From assembly GCF_003347635.1 (NCBI RefSeq), contig NZ_QDFY01000004.1, positions 62,001 to 126,000 on the forward strand: DNA of 64,000 bases, read 5' to 3'. The notes beneath the pieces are model-generated. The model saw nothing but the letters and a program-made list of their open reading frames with translations, had not been told where the DNA came from and made no database searches. The translations under genes and the position numbers were made by a program. Source of the DNA: Sphingosinicella terrae. GTDB taxonomy: Bacteria > Pseudomonadota > Alphaproteobacteria > Sphingomonadales > Sphingomonadaceae. Positions 1-8,900 of this stretch are shown piece by piece; the stretch's first letter is position 1, and every line of letters starts with the position of its first letter.

Positions 1-59
1 GGCATCCGTGAATCGCGTCCCGCACGGCGAAAAGCCGGCGGCAGGGAGAGGATCGGGCG

Positions 60-158
60 ATGGCGACGATGGCGGGCGCTGGCGGCGAGATTCCGGTGGA
101 CGCGGCCCAGACGGGCGAGCCGCCGGCGCAGAGCTGGCCGTCGCGCAGGCTCGCCTAG
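60..158 (+). pseudogene. 5' remnant of the MFS transporter gene, ended by in-frame TAG
   Basis: An ATG at 60 follows a purine-rich stretch (GGGAGAGGA) at a plausible ribosome-binding distance and opens a frame of 32 codons that ends at TAG 156-158. The same frame continues directly after the TAG as the first membrane helix of the downstream MFS transporter (ALVLLTLATMMNFFDVAVF). In MFS proteins this spot, just before helix 1, commonly carries a Trp or Tyr codon, one base away from TAG. I infer that the original start was at 60 and that a nonsense change, or a sequencing error, split the gene. Confidence 0.6.
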
Positions 159-188
159 ATCGCCCTGGTCCTGCTCACGCTGGCGACG

Positions 189-1448
189 ATGATGAACTTC
201 TTCGACGTCGCCGTCTTCCAGCTCACCGCCGAGCTCATCAAGCGCGACTTCGGCTTGACCGACGCCCAGCTCGGCCTGCTGCTCGGCCCGGCGGGAATCA
301 TGTTCTACCTGGTGGTAGGAATCCCGCTGGCGCGGCTGGTCGACATCTACCGCCGCACGACCGTGCTGGGCTGCGGGTTGCTCGTCACCAGCGGCATGAC
401 CGCCGCCGGCGGCGTCGTCCAGTCCTACGGCCAGTTCTTCGCCAGCCGGATGTTCGTCGGCGTCGGCGGATCGGCCCATGCGCCGGGCACCTATTCGATG
501 CTCGCCGACTATTTCCCGCCGAAGCGCCTCGCCCGCGCCATCGCCTTCCTCCAGCTCGGCTTCATCCTCGGCAACGGTCTCGGCGCCATCCTCGGCGGGC
601 TCATGCTCGGCTACGTCGCCGGGTGGGATCCAACCCAATTCGGCCCGCTCGTCATCCGCAACTGGCAATGGGTTCTGATCGCGATCGGCGCGCCGGGAAT
701 GCTGCTGGCGCTGTGCATCTTCATGATTCCCGAGCCGCCGCGGCGCGGCAAGGTGAGCGAGAGCAAGGCGCTGCCGATCCGCGCCGTCCTCTCCGAGATC
801 GGCGCCCGGCGCCGCGTCTATTTCCCCTTGTTCCTCGGCCTGGCGCTGAGCGCGCTCGAAGCCGGCGGCCTGGCCGCCTGGCGGGCGCCCTTCATGATGC
901 GCACCTATGGCTGGACGCCCGAGCAGATCGGCGCCTGGAGCGGACTCACCTTCTTCGTGGCCATGCCCGTCGGCGTCATCTTCGGCACCTGGCTCACCGA
1001 AAGGCTGTCGAAGCGCCACAGGGACGCGCCGGTGCGGACCACCGCGATCGTCTTCGCCATCGCCGTGCCCTTCTCGGTGCTGTCGCCGTTCATGCCGACG
1101 GGCGAGCTCGCGATCGTGTTCGGATCGCTGGCCGGCGTGTTCGGGATCGCGGCGGCGGTGCCGCAGAACGTCGCCATCCAGACGGTCACGCCCAACGAGA
1201 TGCGCGGCCAGGTCACCGCCCTCTACCTGTTCATGTTCACCGTCTTCGGCGCGCTCGGGGCGAGCTTCATTCCGATCGTCACCGGCCTCGTCGGCGGCGA
1301 CGCCAACCTGTGGATCTCGATGGCGCTCGTCGCCGGCGGATTGCTGCCACTCGCGGTGTGGGCGATCTCGCGCGGCATGCGGCCCTATGCCGAAGAGGTG
1401 GCGCGTCTCGAACGGATCAGCGTGACGCGGGCTGCTTCCGCCCCTTGA
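189..1448 (+). CDS. MFS transporter, N-terminus cut by nonsense codon
   Basis: Major facilitator superfamily permease, 419 aa from the first ATG after the TAG at 156-158. Repeated hydrophobic helices and a loop resembling the family signature (GIPLARLVDIYRRTTVLG, about residues 45-62) mark the fold. Starting at 189 leaves only part of helix 1 and has no visible Shine-Dalgarno, so the natural start was probably ATG 60. The gene lies 21 bp upstream of a LysR regulator and the lig cluster, so a role in uptake of an aromatic acid is likely, but the substrate cannot be read from sequence. The remaining frame is intact and keeps normal codon use, so the lesion is recent, an error, or bypassed by readthrough or internal initiation. 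Confidence 0.75.
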   Translation: MMNFFDVAVFQLTAELIKRDFGLTDAQLGLLLGPAGIMFYLVVGIPLARLVDIYRRTTVLGCGLLVTSGMTAAGGVVQSYGQFFASRMFVGVGGSAHAPGTYSMLADYFPPKRLARAIAFLQLGFILGNGLGAILGGLMLGYVAGWDPTQFGPLVIRNWQWVLIAIGAPGMLLALCIFMIPEPPRRGKVSESKALPIRAVLSEIGARRRVYFPLFLGLALSALEAGGLAAWRAPFMMRTYGWTPEQIGAWSGLTFFVAMPVGVIFGTWLTERLSKRHRDAPVRTTAIVFAIAVPFSVLSPFMPTGELAIVFGSLAGVFGIAAAVPQNVAIQTVTPNEMRGQVTALYLFMFTVFGALGASFIPIVTGLVGGDANLWISMALVAGGLLPLAVWAISRGMRPYAEEVARLERISVTRAASAP

Positions 1449-1469
1449 GAATCTGCTAAGGCCGCGGCC

Positions 1470-2696
1470 GTGACCCTCGGCCCGTTCGACCTCAACCTGC
1501 GCCATCTGCGCGCTGCGGCGGCGATCCGCCGCTGCGGCAGCATCAGTCGCGCGGCCGCCCAGGTGGCGCTGTCGCAGCCGGCGCTCACCCAGGGCATCGC
1601 CAAGCTGGAATCGCAGCTGGGCCTCAGGCTGTTCGACCGCGGCGCATCGGGCATGAGCCCGACCGAGGCGGGTACCCGCCTCGCCGACCGGATCGACATT
1701 GCCGGCGCGGCGATGAGCTCCGCCTTCGAGGCGATCCGCAGCGCCTCGCGCAGCGGCTTCCGGGGCACCGAGAATCTGGTGACGATGAGCCAGGTCAGGG
1801 CCCTGCTCGCCCTCGCCGCCGCCGGGAGCTTCGTCGCCGCCGCCCAGGAAAGCAAGCTCACCCAGCCATCGCTCCACCGGGCCGTGCGCGACATCGAGCG
1901 GCTGAGCGGCGTCACCCTCGTTGAGCGGCGCGGACGGGGCGTCCGCCTCACCGGAGCCGGCCAACGGCTCGCGCGCGGCTTCAGCCTCGCGCTCAACGAG
2001 ATCGAATCGGCGCTCGACGAGCTCCACGCGCTCGCCGGGATCGACACCGGCCGGATCCGGATCGGGGCGATGCCGCTCGCTCGCTCGCGGCTGCTGCCGC
2101 TTTCGATCGCACGTTTCCACCGGCTGCGCCCGAGCGCGCAGATCGAGGTGGTCGAGGGGCCGCACGGCGAGCTGATCGAGCGCCTGCGCGACGGCCGCCT
2201 CGACTTCCTGATCGGGGCGCTGCGCCAGCCCTTGCCCGGCCCCGACGTCGAGCAGGAGGCGTTGTTCGACGACCGCCTGGCGATCGTCGCCGGGCGTGAC
2301 CATCCCCTCGCCGGCGCCGGTCGTCCGCCGATCGAACGGATGATCGAATATCCCTGGATCATCGCCCGGCCGGGCACGCCGCTTCGACAGCTGTGGCGGC
2401 GGCTGTTCGAGAGCCGCGGCCTCGCCGCCCCGCCGGCACCGGTCACCTGCGGCTCGGTCGCGACGATCCGCGTGCTGCTCGGCGAAGGCGAGTTCCTCAC
2501 CTTGTTGTCCCCCAACCAGATTCGCGACGATCTCGCTGCCGGCAGCCTGGTCGCGATCAGCGGCGCGATCGAGGAGACGCGCCGGCCGATCGGACTGACG
2601 ACCCGCGCCGGCTGGCGGCCGCCGCCCGCCCAGGCCGCCTTCATGGCCTTGCTTCGCGACATGGCCGTCGATTCCACACTAAGGGGAATCGAATAG
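1470..2696 (+). CDS. LysR-family regulator with two tandem HTH domains
   Basis: Transcription factor, 408 aa, GTG start. A normal LysR-type regulator is about 300 aa with one N-terminal winged HTH. Here two are visible: residues about 9-67 (helix region SISRAAAQVALSQPALTQGI) and about 106-165 (SFVAAAQESKLTQPSLHRAV), followed by one effector-binding domain from about 195 (RIRIGAMPLARSRLLPL) to the end. It sits between an MFS gene and the protocatechuate 4,5-cleavage genes on the same strand, so it is probably the local LigR-like activator. The inducer, expected to be protocatechuate or a pathway intermediate, is inferred from context only. A repeat resembling an operator begins at its stop codon. 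Confidence 0.88.
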   Translation: MTLGPFDLNLRHLRAAAAIRRCGSISRAAAQVALSQPALTQGIAKLESQLGLRLFDRGASGMSPTEAGTRLADRIDIAGAAMSSAFEAIRSASRSGFRGTENLVTMSQVRALLALAAAGSFVAAAQESKLTQPSLHRAVRDIERLSGVTLVERRGRGVRLTGAGQRLARGFSLALNEIESALDELHALAGIDTGRIRIGAMPLARSRLLPLSIARFHRLRPSAQIEVVEGPHGELIERLRDGRLDFLIGALRQPLPGPDVEQEALFDDRLAIVAGRDHPLAGAGRPPIERMIEYPWIIARPGTPLRQLWRRLFESRGLAAPPAPVTCGSVATIRVLLGEGEFLTLLSPNQIRDDLAAGSLVAISGAIEETRRPIGLTTRAGWRPPPAQAAFMALLRDMAVDSTLRGIE

Positions 2697-2728
2697 CCGC
2701 TCCGACGTTCGGATTTGCCGCTCCGACG
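2696..2728 (+). promoter_or_regulatory. 12-bp direct repeat, putative operator of the lig operon
   Basis: GCCGCTCCGACG occurs perfectly at 2696-2707 and 2717-2728, a 21-bp period (two helical turns), in the 55-bp gap between the regulator and the first operon gene. The shorter CGTTCGG also occurs twice (2706-2712 and 2743-2749). Spacing on one DNA face fits a protein-binding site, possibly for the neighbouring double-HTH regulator. Confidence 0.4.
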
Positions 2729-2751
2729 CCCTCCCCGCTAGCCGTTCGGCC

Positions 2752-3645
2752 ATGCCGGACGAAGCCAACAGGATCAGCTTGATCGGCTTCGGCGAGGCGG
2801 GAACGGCCTTCGCCGAAGGTCTCGCCCGCACCGTCCACGTCCGCGCCTACGACATCAAGACGACCGACCCCGCCGCCGCGCCGGCCATGCGGGAAGCCTA
2901 TCGCCGCCTCGGCATCGACGGCGCCGCCACGCCGGCGGAGGCGCTCGCTTCGGCCGACATCGTCATCTCGGTAGTCACCGCCGACCAGGCCATCGCCGCC
3001 GCGGCGGAGGCGGCCGGATCGATCCGGCCCGGCGCCCTCTATTGCGACTTCAACAGCGTCGCGCCCGCTACCAAGCGGCGGGCCGCGGCGGTCATCGAGG
3101 GGGCCGGCGCCGTCTATGCCGACGTCGCGGTGATGGCGCCGGTGCTGCCCAAGCGGCTGTCGGTGCCGCTGCTGGTGAGCAGCCCCGACGTCGAGGAAAT
3201 CTGCGCGCGGCTGCAGGCCGTCGGTTTCTCGCCGCGCCCGGCCGGAGAAGCCGTGGGGCGCGCCTCGACGATCAAGATGCTGCGATCGGTGATGGTGAAG
3301 GGGATCGAGGCGCTGACCGCCGAGTGCTTCCTCGCCTGCGCCCGGGCCGGCGTGGCGGACGAGGTGGCGGCGTCGCTCGACGCGAGCTGGAAGGAAGGCG
3401 GCTGGCTCGATCGGACCGATTACAATCTCGACCGGATGATGGTGCACGGCGTGCGCCGCGCCGCCGAGATGGAGGAGGTCGCCCTGACCCTGGCCGATCT
3501 CGACCTGCCCAGCGACATGGCCGAGGCCATTTCGGCGAGCCAGCGGCGTATCGGCGCGCTCGGCCTCGAGGCCGCCGAGGGTTTCGATCTCAAGGCGGAG
3601 CGCCTCCTCGGCGCGCTCGCGAAACGCCAGCGGGAGGCGGCATGA
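2752..3645 (+). CDS. NAD(P)-dependent beta-hydroxyacid dehydrogenase-like, DUF1932
   Basis: Predicted oxidoreductase, 297 aa. The N-terminal Rossmann fold shows the dinucleotide motif GFGEAGTAF at about residues 12-20. A catalytic-type lysine lies in STIKMLRS, about residues 173-180. The C-terminal part resembles DUF1932, seen in 6-phosphogluconate-dehydrogenase-like proteins. Its stop overlaps the ligJ start by 4 bp (ATGA), so it is the first gene of the lig operon and translationally coupled. Related dehydrogenases occur beside lig genes in other sphingomonads, but I know of no firmly assigned step. It may act on an off-pathway or upstream hydroxy acid. Confidence 0.8.
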   Translation: MPDEANRISLIGFGEAGTAFAEGLARTVHVRAYDIKTTDPAAAPAMREAYRRLGIDGAATPAEALASADIVISVVTADQAIAAAAEAAGSIRPGALYCDFNSVAPATKRRAAAVIEGAGAVYADVAVMAPVLPKRLSVPLLVSSPDVEEICARLQAVGFSPRPAGEAVGRASTIKMLRSVMVKGIEALTAECFLACARAGVADEVAASLDASWKEGGWLDRTDYNLDRMMVHGVRRAAEMEEVALTLADLDLPSDMAEAISASQRRIGALGLEAAEGFDLKAERLLGALAKRQREAA

Positions 3646-4657
3646 TCATCGACTGCCACGGCCATTACACGACCGCGCCGGCGCCGCACAACGAATGGCG
3701 CGACGCCCAGAAGGCCGCGTTCAAGGCCGGCGCGGCGCCGCCGCCCTATCCGGCGCTGTCGGACGACGAGATCAGGGAGACGCTCGAGAAGAACCAGCTG
3801 CGCCTGCTGCGCGAGCGCGGTGCCGACATGACCCTGTTCAGCCCGCGCGCCTCGGCGATGGCCCACCATATCGGCGACGAGAAGGTCTCCGCCGCCTGGG
3901 CGCGGCACAATAACGACCTCATCAGGCGCTGCATCGACCTCTATCCCGATGTCTTCGTCGGCGTCTGCATGCTGCCGCAATCGCCGGGCGTGCCGGTCGA
4001 GAACAGCATCGCCGAGCTCGAGCGCTGCGTGAACGAACTGGGATTCGTCGGGTGCAACCTCAATCCCGATCCCTCCGGCGGCCATTTCAGCGCGCCGCCG
4101 CTCACCGACCGGGCCTGGTACCCCTTCTACGAGAAGATGGTCGAGCTCGACGTGCCGGCGATGATCCACGTGTCGGGGAGCTGCAATCCCGCCTTCCACG
4201 CGACCGGCGCCTATTACATCTCCGCCGACACCACCGCCTTCATGCAGCTCATCCAGGGCAATCTGTTCGCCGACTTTCCCGAATTGCGGTTCATCATTCC
4301 CCATGGCGGCGGCGCCGTGCCTTATCATTGGGGCCGCTATCGCGGCCTGGCCGACATGCTCGGCCAGCCGCCGCTCGACGGCCACGTCATGAAGAACGTC
4401 TATTTCGACACCTGCGTGTATCACCAGCCGGGCATCGACCTGCTGTTCGAGGTGATCGACCTGGACAATATCCTGTTCGGATCGGAGATGGTCGGCGCCG
4501 TGCGCGGCATCGATCCGCAAACCGGACACTATTTCGACGACACCAAGCGTTATATCGACGCCCTCGACCTGACCGAGGCGCAGCGCCGCCAGATCTACGA
4601 GGGCAATGCCCGGCGGGTCTTCCCCCGCCTCGACCGACAGCTGAAGGAGAGAGGCCT

Positions 4658-4661
<4 letters not shown>
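3642..4661 (+). CDS. ligJ: 4-oxalomesaconate hydratase LigJ
   Basis: Amidohydrolase-superfamily hydratase, 339 aa. It adds water to 4-oxalomesaconate to give 4-carboxy-4-hydroxy-2-oxoadipate in the protocatechuate 4,5-cleavage pathway, in the cytoplasm. The metal-binding H-x-H is His6 and His8 (DCHGH). His176 (MIHVSG) and Glu282 (FGSEMVG) fit the remaining metal/catalytic positions described for LigJ of Sphingobium SYK-6, allowing a 2-residue shift. Length matches LigJ. The order ligJ-ligA-ligB-ligC is the known sphingomonad order. ATG overlaps the preceding stop, and its own stop overlaps the ligA GTG. Confidence 0.93.
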
Positions 4662-5909
<1,248 letters not shown>

Positions 5910-5929
5910 CCGGAAGCAAGGAGACTGAC

Positions 5930-6883
5930 GTGAAGATTGCCCTGGCCGGTGCCGGCGCGTTCGGCGAGAAACATCTCGACGGCCTCAACAAGATCGACGG
6001 CGTCGAGGTCGTCTCGCTGGTCGGCCGCACGCTCGAGGCGACGCAGAAGGTCGCGGACCGATATGGCATCGGCCATGTCTCCACCGAGCTCGGCGACGCG
6101 CTCGCGCGAGACGATGTCGACGCGGTGATCCTGTGCACGCCGACCCAGATCCACGCCGCCCAGGCGCTGCAATGCCTGGAAGCGGGCAAGCACGTCCAGG
6201 TCGAGATCCCGCTCGCGGACAGCCTCGCCGACGCCGAAGCGGTGGTGGCGAAGCAGAAGGAGACGGGACTGGTGGCGATGTGCGGCCACACCCGGCGATT
6301 CAACCCGTCGCACCAGTGGGTCCACAAAAGGATCACCGCCGGCGAACTGGCCATCCAGCAGATGGACGTGCAGACCTATTTCTTCCGCCGCAAGAACATC
6401 AACGCGAAGGGCGAGCCGCGATCGTGGACCGATCACCTGCTCTGGCACCATGCCGCGCATACGGTCGACCTGTTCGCCTATCAGGCGGGATCGCCGATCG
6501 TCGCCGCCCACGCCGTCGAGGGGCCGCACCATCCGGAGCTCGGCATCGCCATGGACATGTCGATCCAGCTCAAGGCGGCGAACGGCGCGATCTGCACCCT
6601 GTCGCTGAGCTTCAACAATGACGGGCCGATCGGCACCTTCTTCCGCTACATCTGCGACAACGGCACCTACATCGCGCGCTACGACGACCTCGTCACCGGC
6701 AAGGAAGAGCCGGTCGACGTCAGCCAGGTCGACGTGTCGATGAACGGCATCGAGCTGCAGGACCGCGAGTTCATCGCCGCAATCCGCGAGGGCCGGGAGC
6801 CCAGTTCGAGCGTCGCCCAGGTGCTCCCCTGCTACCAGGTGCTGGGACAGCTCGACGAGCAGTTGAAGACGCAGCGCGATTGA
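5930..6883 (+). CDS. ligC: CHMS dehydrogenase LigC
   Basis: 4-Carboxy-2-hydroxymuconate-6-semialdehyde dehydrogenase, 317 aa, Gfo/Idh/MocA fold. It oxidises the ring-cleavage product (as its cyclic hemiacetal) with NADP to 2-pyrone-4,6-dicarboxylate. The nucleotide motif GAGAFGEKH is at residues about 7-15, and the middle of the protein carries the conserved CGHTRRFNPSHQ and a histidine-rich HLLWHHAAHTVD. The start is GTG 5930, preceded by AAGGAG at 7 nt. It is the fifth gene of the operon, 20 bp after ligB. Confidence 0.93.
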   Translation: MKIALAGAGAFGEKHLDGLNKIDGVEVVSLVGRTLEATQKVADRYGIGHVSTELGDALARDDVDAVILCTPTQIHAAQALQCLEAGKHVQVEIPLADSLADAEAVVAKQKETGLVAMCGHTRRFNPSHQWVHKRITAGELAIQQMDVQTYFFRRKNINAKGEPRSWTDHLLWHHAAHTVDLFAYQAGSPIVAAHAVEGPHHPELGIAMDMSIQLKAANGAICTLSLSFNNDGPIGTFFRYICDNGTYIARYDDLVTGKEEPVDVSQVDVSMNGIELQDREFIAAIREGREPSSSVAQVLPCYQVLGQLDEQLKTQRD

Positions 6884-6947
6884 AGCAGCTTCGGAACGCG
6901 ACCGGACGCAAGACCAGACCGGCGCATGGGGAGGGAGGACAGGCCTG

Positions 6948-8255
6948 ATGGATCCGCGTGAAACGATCCTTTCGCGGCCGATGGGCTGGTTCCAGATCGC
7001 GGCGGTCACCTTGTGCATCGCCCTCAACGCGCTCGACGGATTCGACGTCCTGTCGATCAGCTTCGCCTCGCCCGGGATCGCGGCGGAATGGGGAATAGAC
7101 CGCGCCGCGCTCGGCATCGTCCTGGCGATGGAGCTGATCGGGATGGCGATCGGATCGGTGCTGCTCGGCAACGTCGCCGATCGGATCGGCCGCCGGCCGA
7201 TGATCCTGGGCTGCCTGGTGGTGATGTCGGCCGGAATGCTGCTCGCGGCGACCGCCGACGATGTCGTGATCCTGTCGGCCTATCGCCTGTTCACCGGCCT
7301 CGGCATCGGCGGCATGCTGGCGGCGATCAACGCGATGACCGCCGAATTCTCGAGCCGCAAGCGCCGCGCGCTCGCCGTTTCGCTGATGGCGGCCGGCTAC
7401 CCGATCGGCGCCGTCCTCGGCGGATCGGTCGCCTCGATGCTGCTCGCTTCCTACGACTGGCGGGCCGTCTTCGTGTTCGGCGCACTGGTGACGGTCGCCT
7501 TCATCCCGCTCGTCTGGTTCATGCTTCCGGAATCGATCGAGTTCCTGATCCACAAGAGGCCGGCGGACGCCCTCGCCCGGGTCAACCGGACGCTGGGGCG
7601 GATGGGTCATCCGCCGGTGGAGCGCCTGCCCGACCCCGAGCCCGATTCGCCCAAGGCCTCGATGGCGCGGCTTTTCGCGCCGGGCATGGCGCGGCTGACG
7701 ATCCTGCTCACCATCGCCTATTTCCTCCACATCATGACCTTCTATTTCGTGCTGAAGTGGATCCCCAAGATCGTCGTCGACATGGGCTTCGCTCCCTCCT
7801 CGGCCGGCGGCGTGCTGGTCTGGGCGAATGTCGGCGGAGCGCTCGGGGCGCTGCTGTTCGGGCTGCTGACCCAGAAGATCCGGCTGCAGCCGCTGATCAT
7901 CACCTTCCTGGTCATCTCCGCCATCATGGTCACCGTGTTCGGCCGGGTGCAGCCCGACCTCACCCAGCTCGCTCTGGTGACCGCGGTCGCGGGCTTCTTC
8001 ACCAACGCCGTCATCGTCGGCCTCTATGCGCTGTTCGCCCAATCCTTCCCGACCGAGCTTCGCGCCGGCGGCACCGGCTTCGCGATCGGCACCGGCCGCG
8101 GCGGCGCCGCTCTGGGGCCGGTCGTCGCCGGTTTCCTGTTCGCGGCCGGCTACGGCCTGTCCGGCGTGGCGATGGCGATGGCGGCCGGATCGCTGCTCGC
8201 GGCCGTGGCCATCTTCGCGCTCCGGATGCCGCGGGCGGAGGCGGCGCGCGCCTGA
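6948..8255 (+). CDS. AAHS-type MFS aromatic acid permease (PcaK-like)
   Basis: Twelve-helix proton symporter, 435 aa. Features typical of the aromatic acid:H+ symporter family are the first-helix ALDGFDVLSI motif (about residues 28-37), the loop 2-3 signature GNVADRIGRRPMI (about 74-86) and helix-4 YRLFTGLGIGGMLAAINAM. Charged residues in the first helix (DGFD) are needed for function in PcaK of Pseudomonas. A strong GGGAGGGAGGA precedes the ATG. It is 64 bp after ligC on the same strand, so import of protocatechuate, vanillate or a related acid is likely. The exact substrate is inferred from context. Confidence 0.85.
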   Translation: MDPRETILSRPMGWFQIAAVTLCIALNALDGFDVLSISFASPGIAAEWGIDRAALGIVLAMELIGMAIGSVLLGNVADRIGRRPMILGCLVVMSAGMLLAATADDVVILSAYRLFTGLGIGGMLAAINAMTAEFSSRKRRALAVSLMAAGYPIGAVLGGSVASMLLASYDWRAVFVFGALVTVAFIPLVWFMLPESIEFLIHKRPADALARVNRTLGRMGHPPVERLPDPEPDSPKASMARLFAPGMARLTILLTIAYFLHIMTFYFVLKWIPKIVVDMGFAPSSAGGVLVWANVGGALGALLFGLLTQKIRLQPLIITFLVISAIMVTVFGRVQPDLTQLALVTAVAGFFTNAVIVGLYALFAQSFPTELRAGGTGFAIGTGRGGAALGPVVAGFLFAAGYGLSGVAMAMAAGSLLAAVAIFALRMPRAEAARA

Positions 8256-8260
8256 TCGCG

Positions 8261-8286
8261 GTTTCGATACGTAGCCGAAACTTCCT
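8261..8286 (+). terminator. Weak hairpin after the permease gene
   Basis: GTTTCG (8261-8266) and CGAAAC (8276-8281) form a perfect 6-bp inverted repeat with a 9-nt loop 6 bp after the permease stop, followed by the pyrimidine run TTCCTTTCC. The stem is short and the U-tract poor, so termination here would be partial at best. Confidence 0.35.
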
Positions 8287-8341
8287 TTCCCCCGCCGGCT
8301 GTGGAAGAGTGGATCCCTCGAACCATCCAGCGGGGGATGAC

Positions 8342-8821
8342 ATGAGAACGATCCTGCCATGGCCGGCTCTTCTGCTGGCGCTGCCGGCCTGCGCCACCAA
8401 TCCGAACGACCGATCGCCGGTGGAGAGCGCGGCGACCCAGCCGCTGCGCGACACGCGCCTCGTCGACGACCGCATCCCAGAGGCGCTCCAGCGAGCCGCC
8501 GCCGCCCCTTATTCTGCCCAAGGCCTCGGCGGCTGTGCCCCGATCGGTGCCGAAATCCGGCAGCTGGACGCCGCGCTCGGGCCGGACGCGGACGCGCCCG
8601 GCACCGAGCCGGGGCGTGGCGCCGCCGTGGCCGCCGCCGCGACGCGAGCGGCGATGAGCGCCATCATCCCGGGCCTGGGGCTGGTGCGGGTGGTGAGCGG
8701 CGCCGACCGTCAGGAGCAGCGCGTCGAGGCGGCGATCCATGCCGGATCGATCCGCCGCGCCTATCTCAAGGGCCTCGGTGCGGCGCGCGGCTGCGCGCCC
8801 CCGGCGGCGCCGGCGATCTGA
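8342..8821 (+). CDS. Uncharacterised small exported protein, lipoprotein-like
   Basis: 159 aa, family not recognised. The N-terminus is a short signal-like hydrophobic stretch ending in LALPACATNP, a possible lipobox with Cys at about residue 18, so the mature protein may be lipid-anchored. A small-residue-rich segment (AAAVAAAATRAAMSAIIPGLGLV) near residue 100 could insert in or lie on a membrane. Two further cysteines lie at about residues 62 and 150. Start ATG 8342 follows GGGGG at 5 nt. That GGGGG is also the 3' arm of an inverted repeat (CCCCCGC 8289-8295 / GCGGGGG 8330-8336), which might mask the ribosome site. Codon use is normal. Confidence 0.6.
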   Translation: MRTILPWPALLLALPACATNPNDRSPVESAATQPLRDTRLVDDRIPEALQRAAAAPYSAQGLGGCAPIGAEIRQLDAALGPDADAPGTEPGRGAAVAAAATRAAMSAIIPGLGLVRVVSGADRQEQRVEAAIHAGSIRRAYLKGLGAARGCAPPAAPAI

Positions 8822-8900
8822 TCCCGGCGACCACTAGCGGCAGTGGCAGGCGATGAAGGCGCCGGCCTCGTGCTCGATCCGCCTGCCGCCGATCGACTGG

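Noticed and set aside
8-1459. 483-codon open frame in another phase over the MFS gene
   Set aside because: Its product is Arg/Ala/Gly-rich without any domain; the frame at 60/189 encodes clear MFS helices. It is a high-GC shadow.
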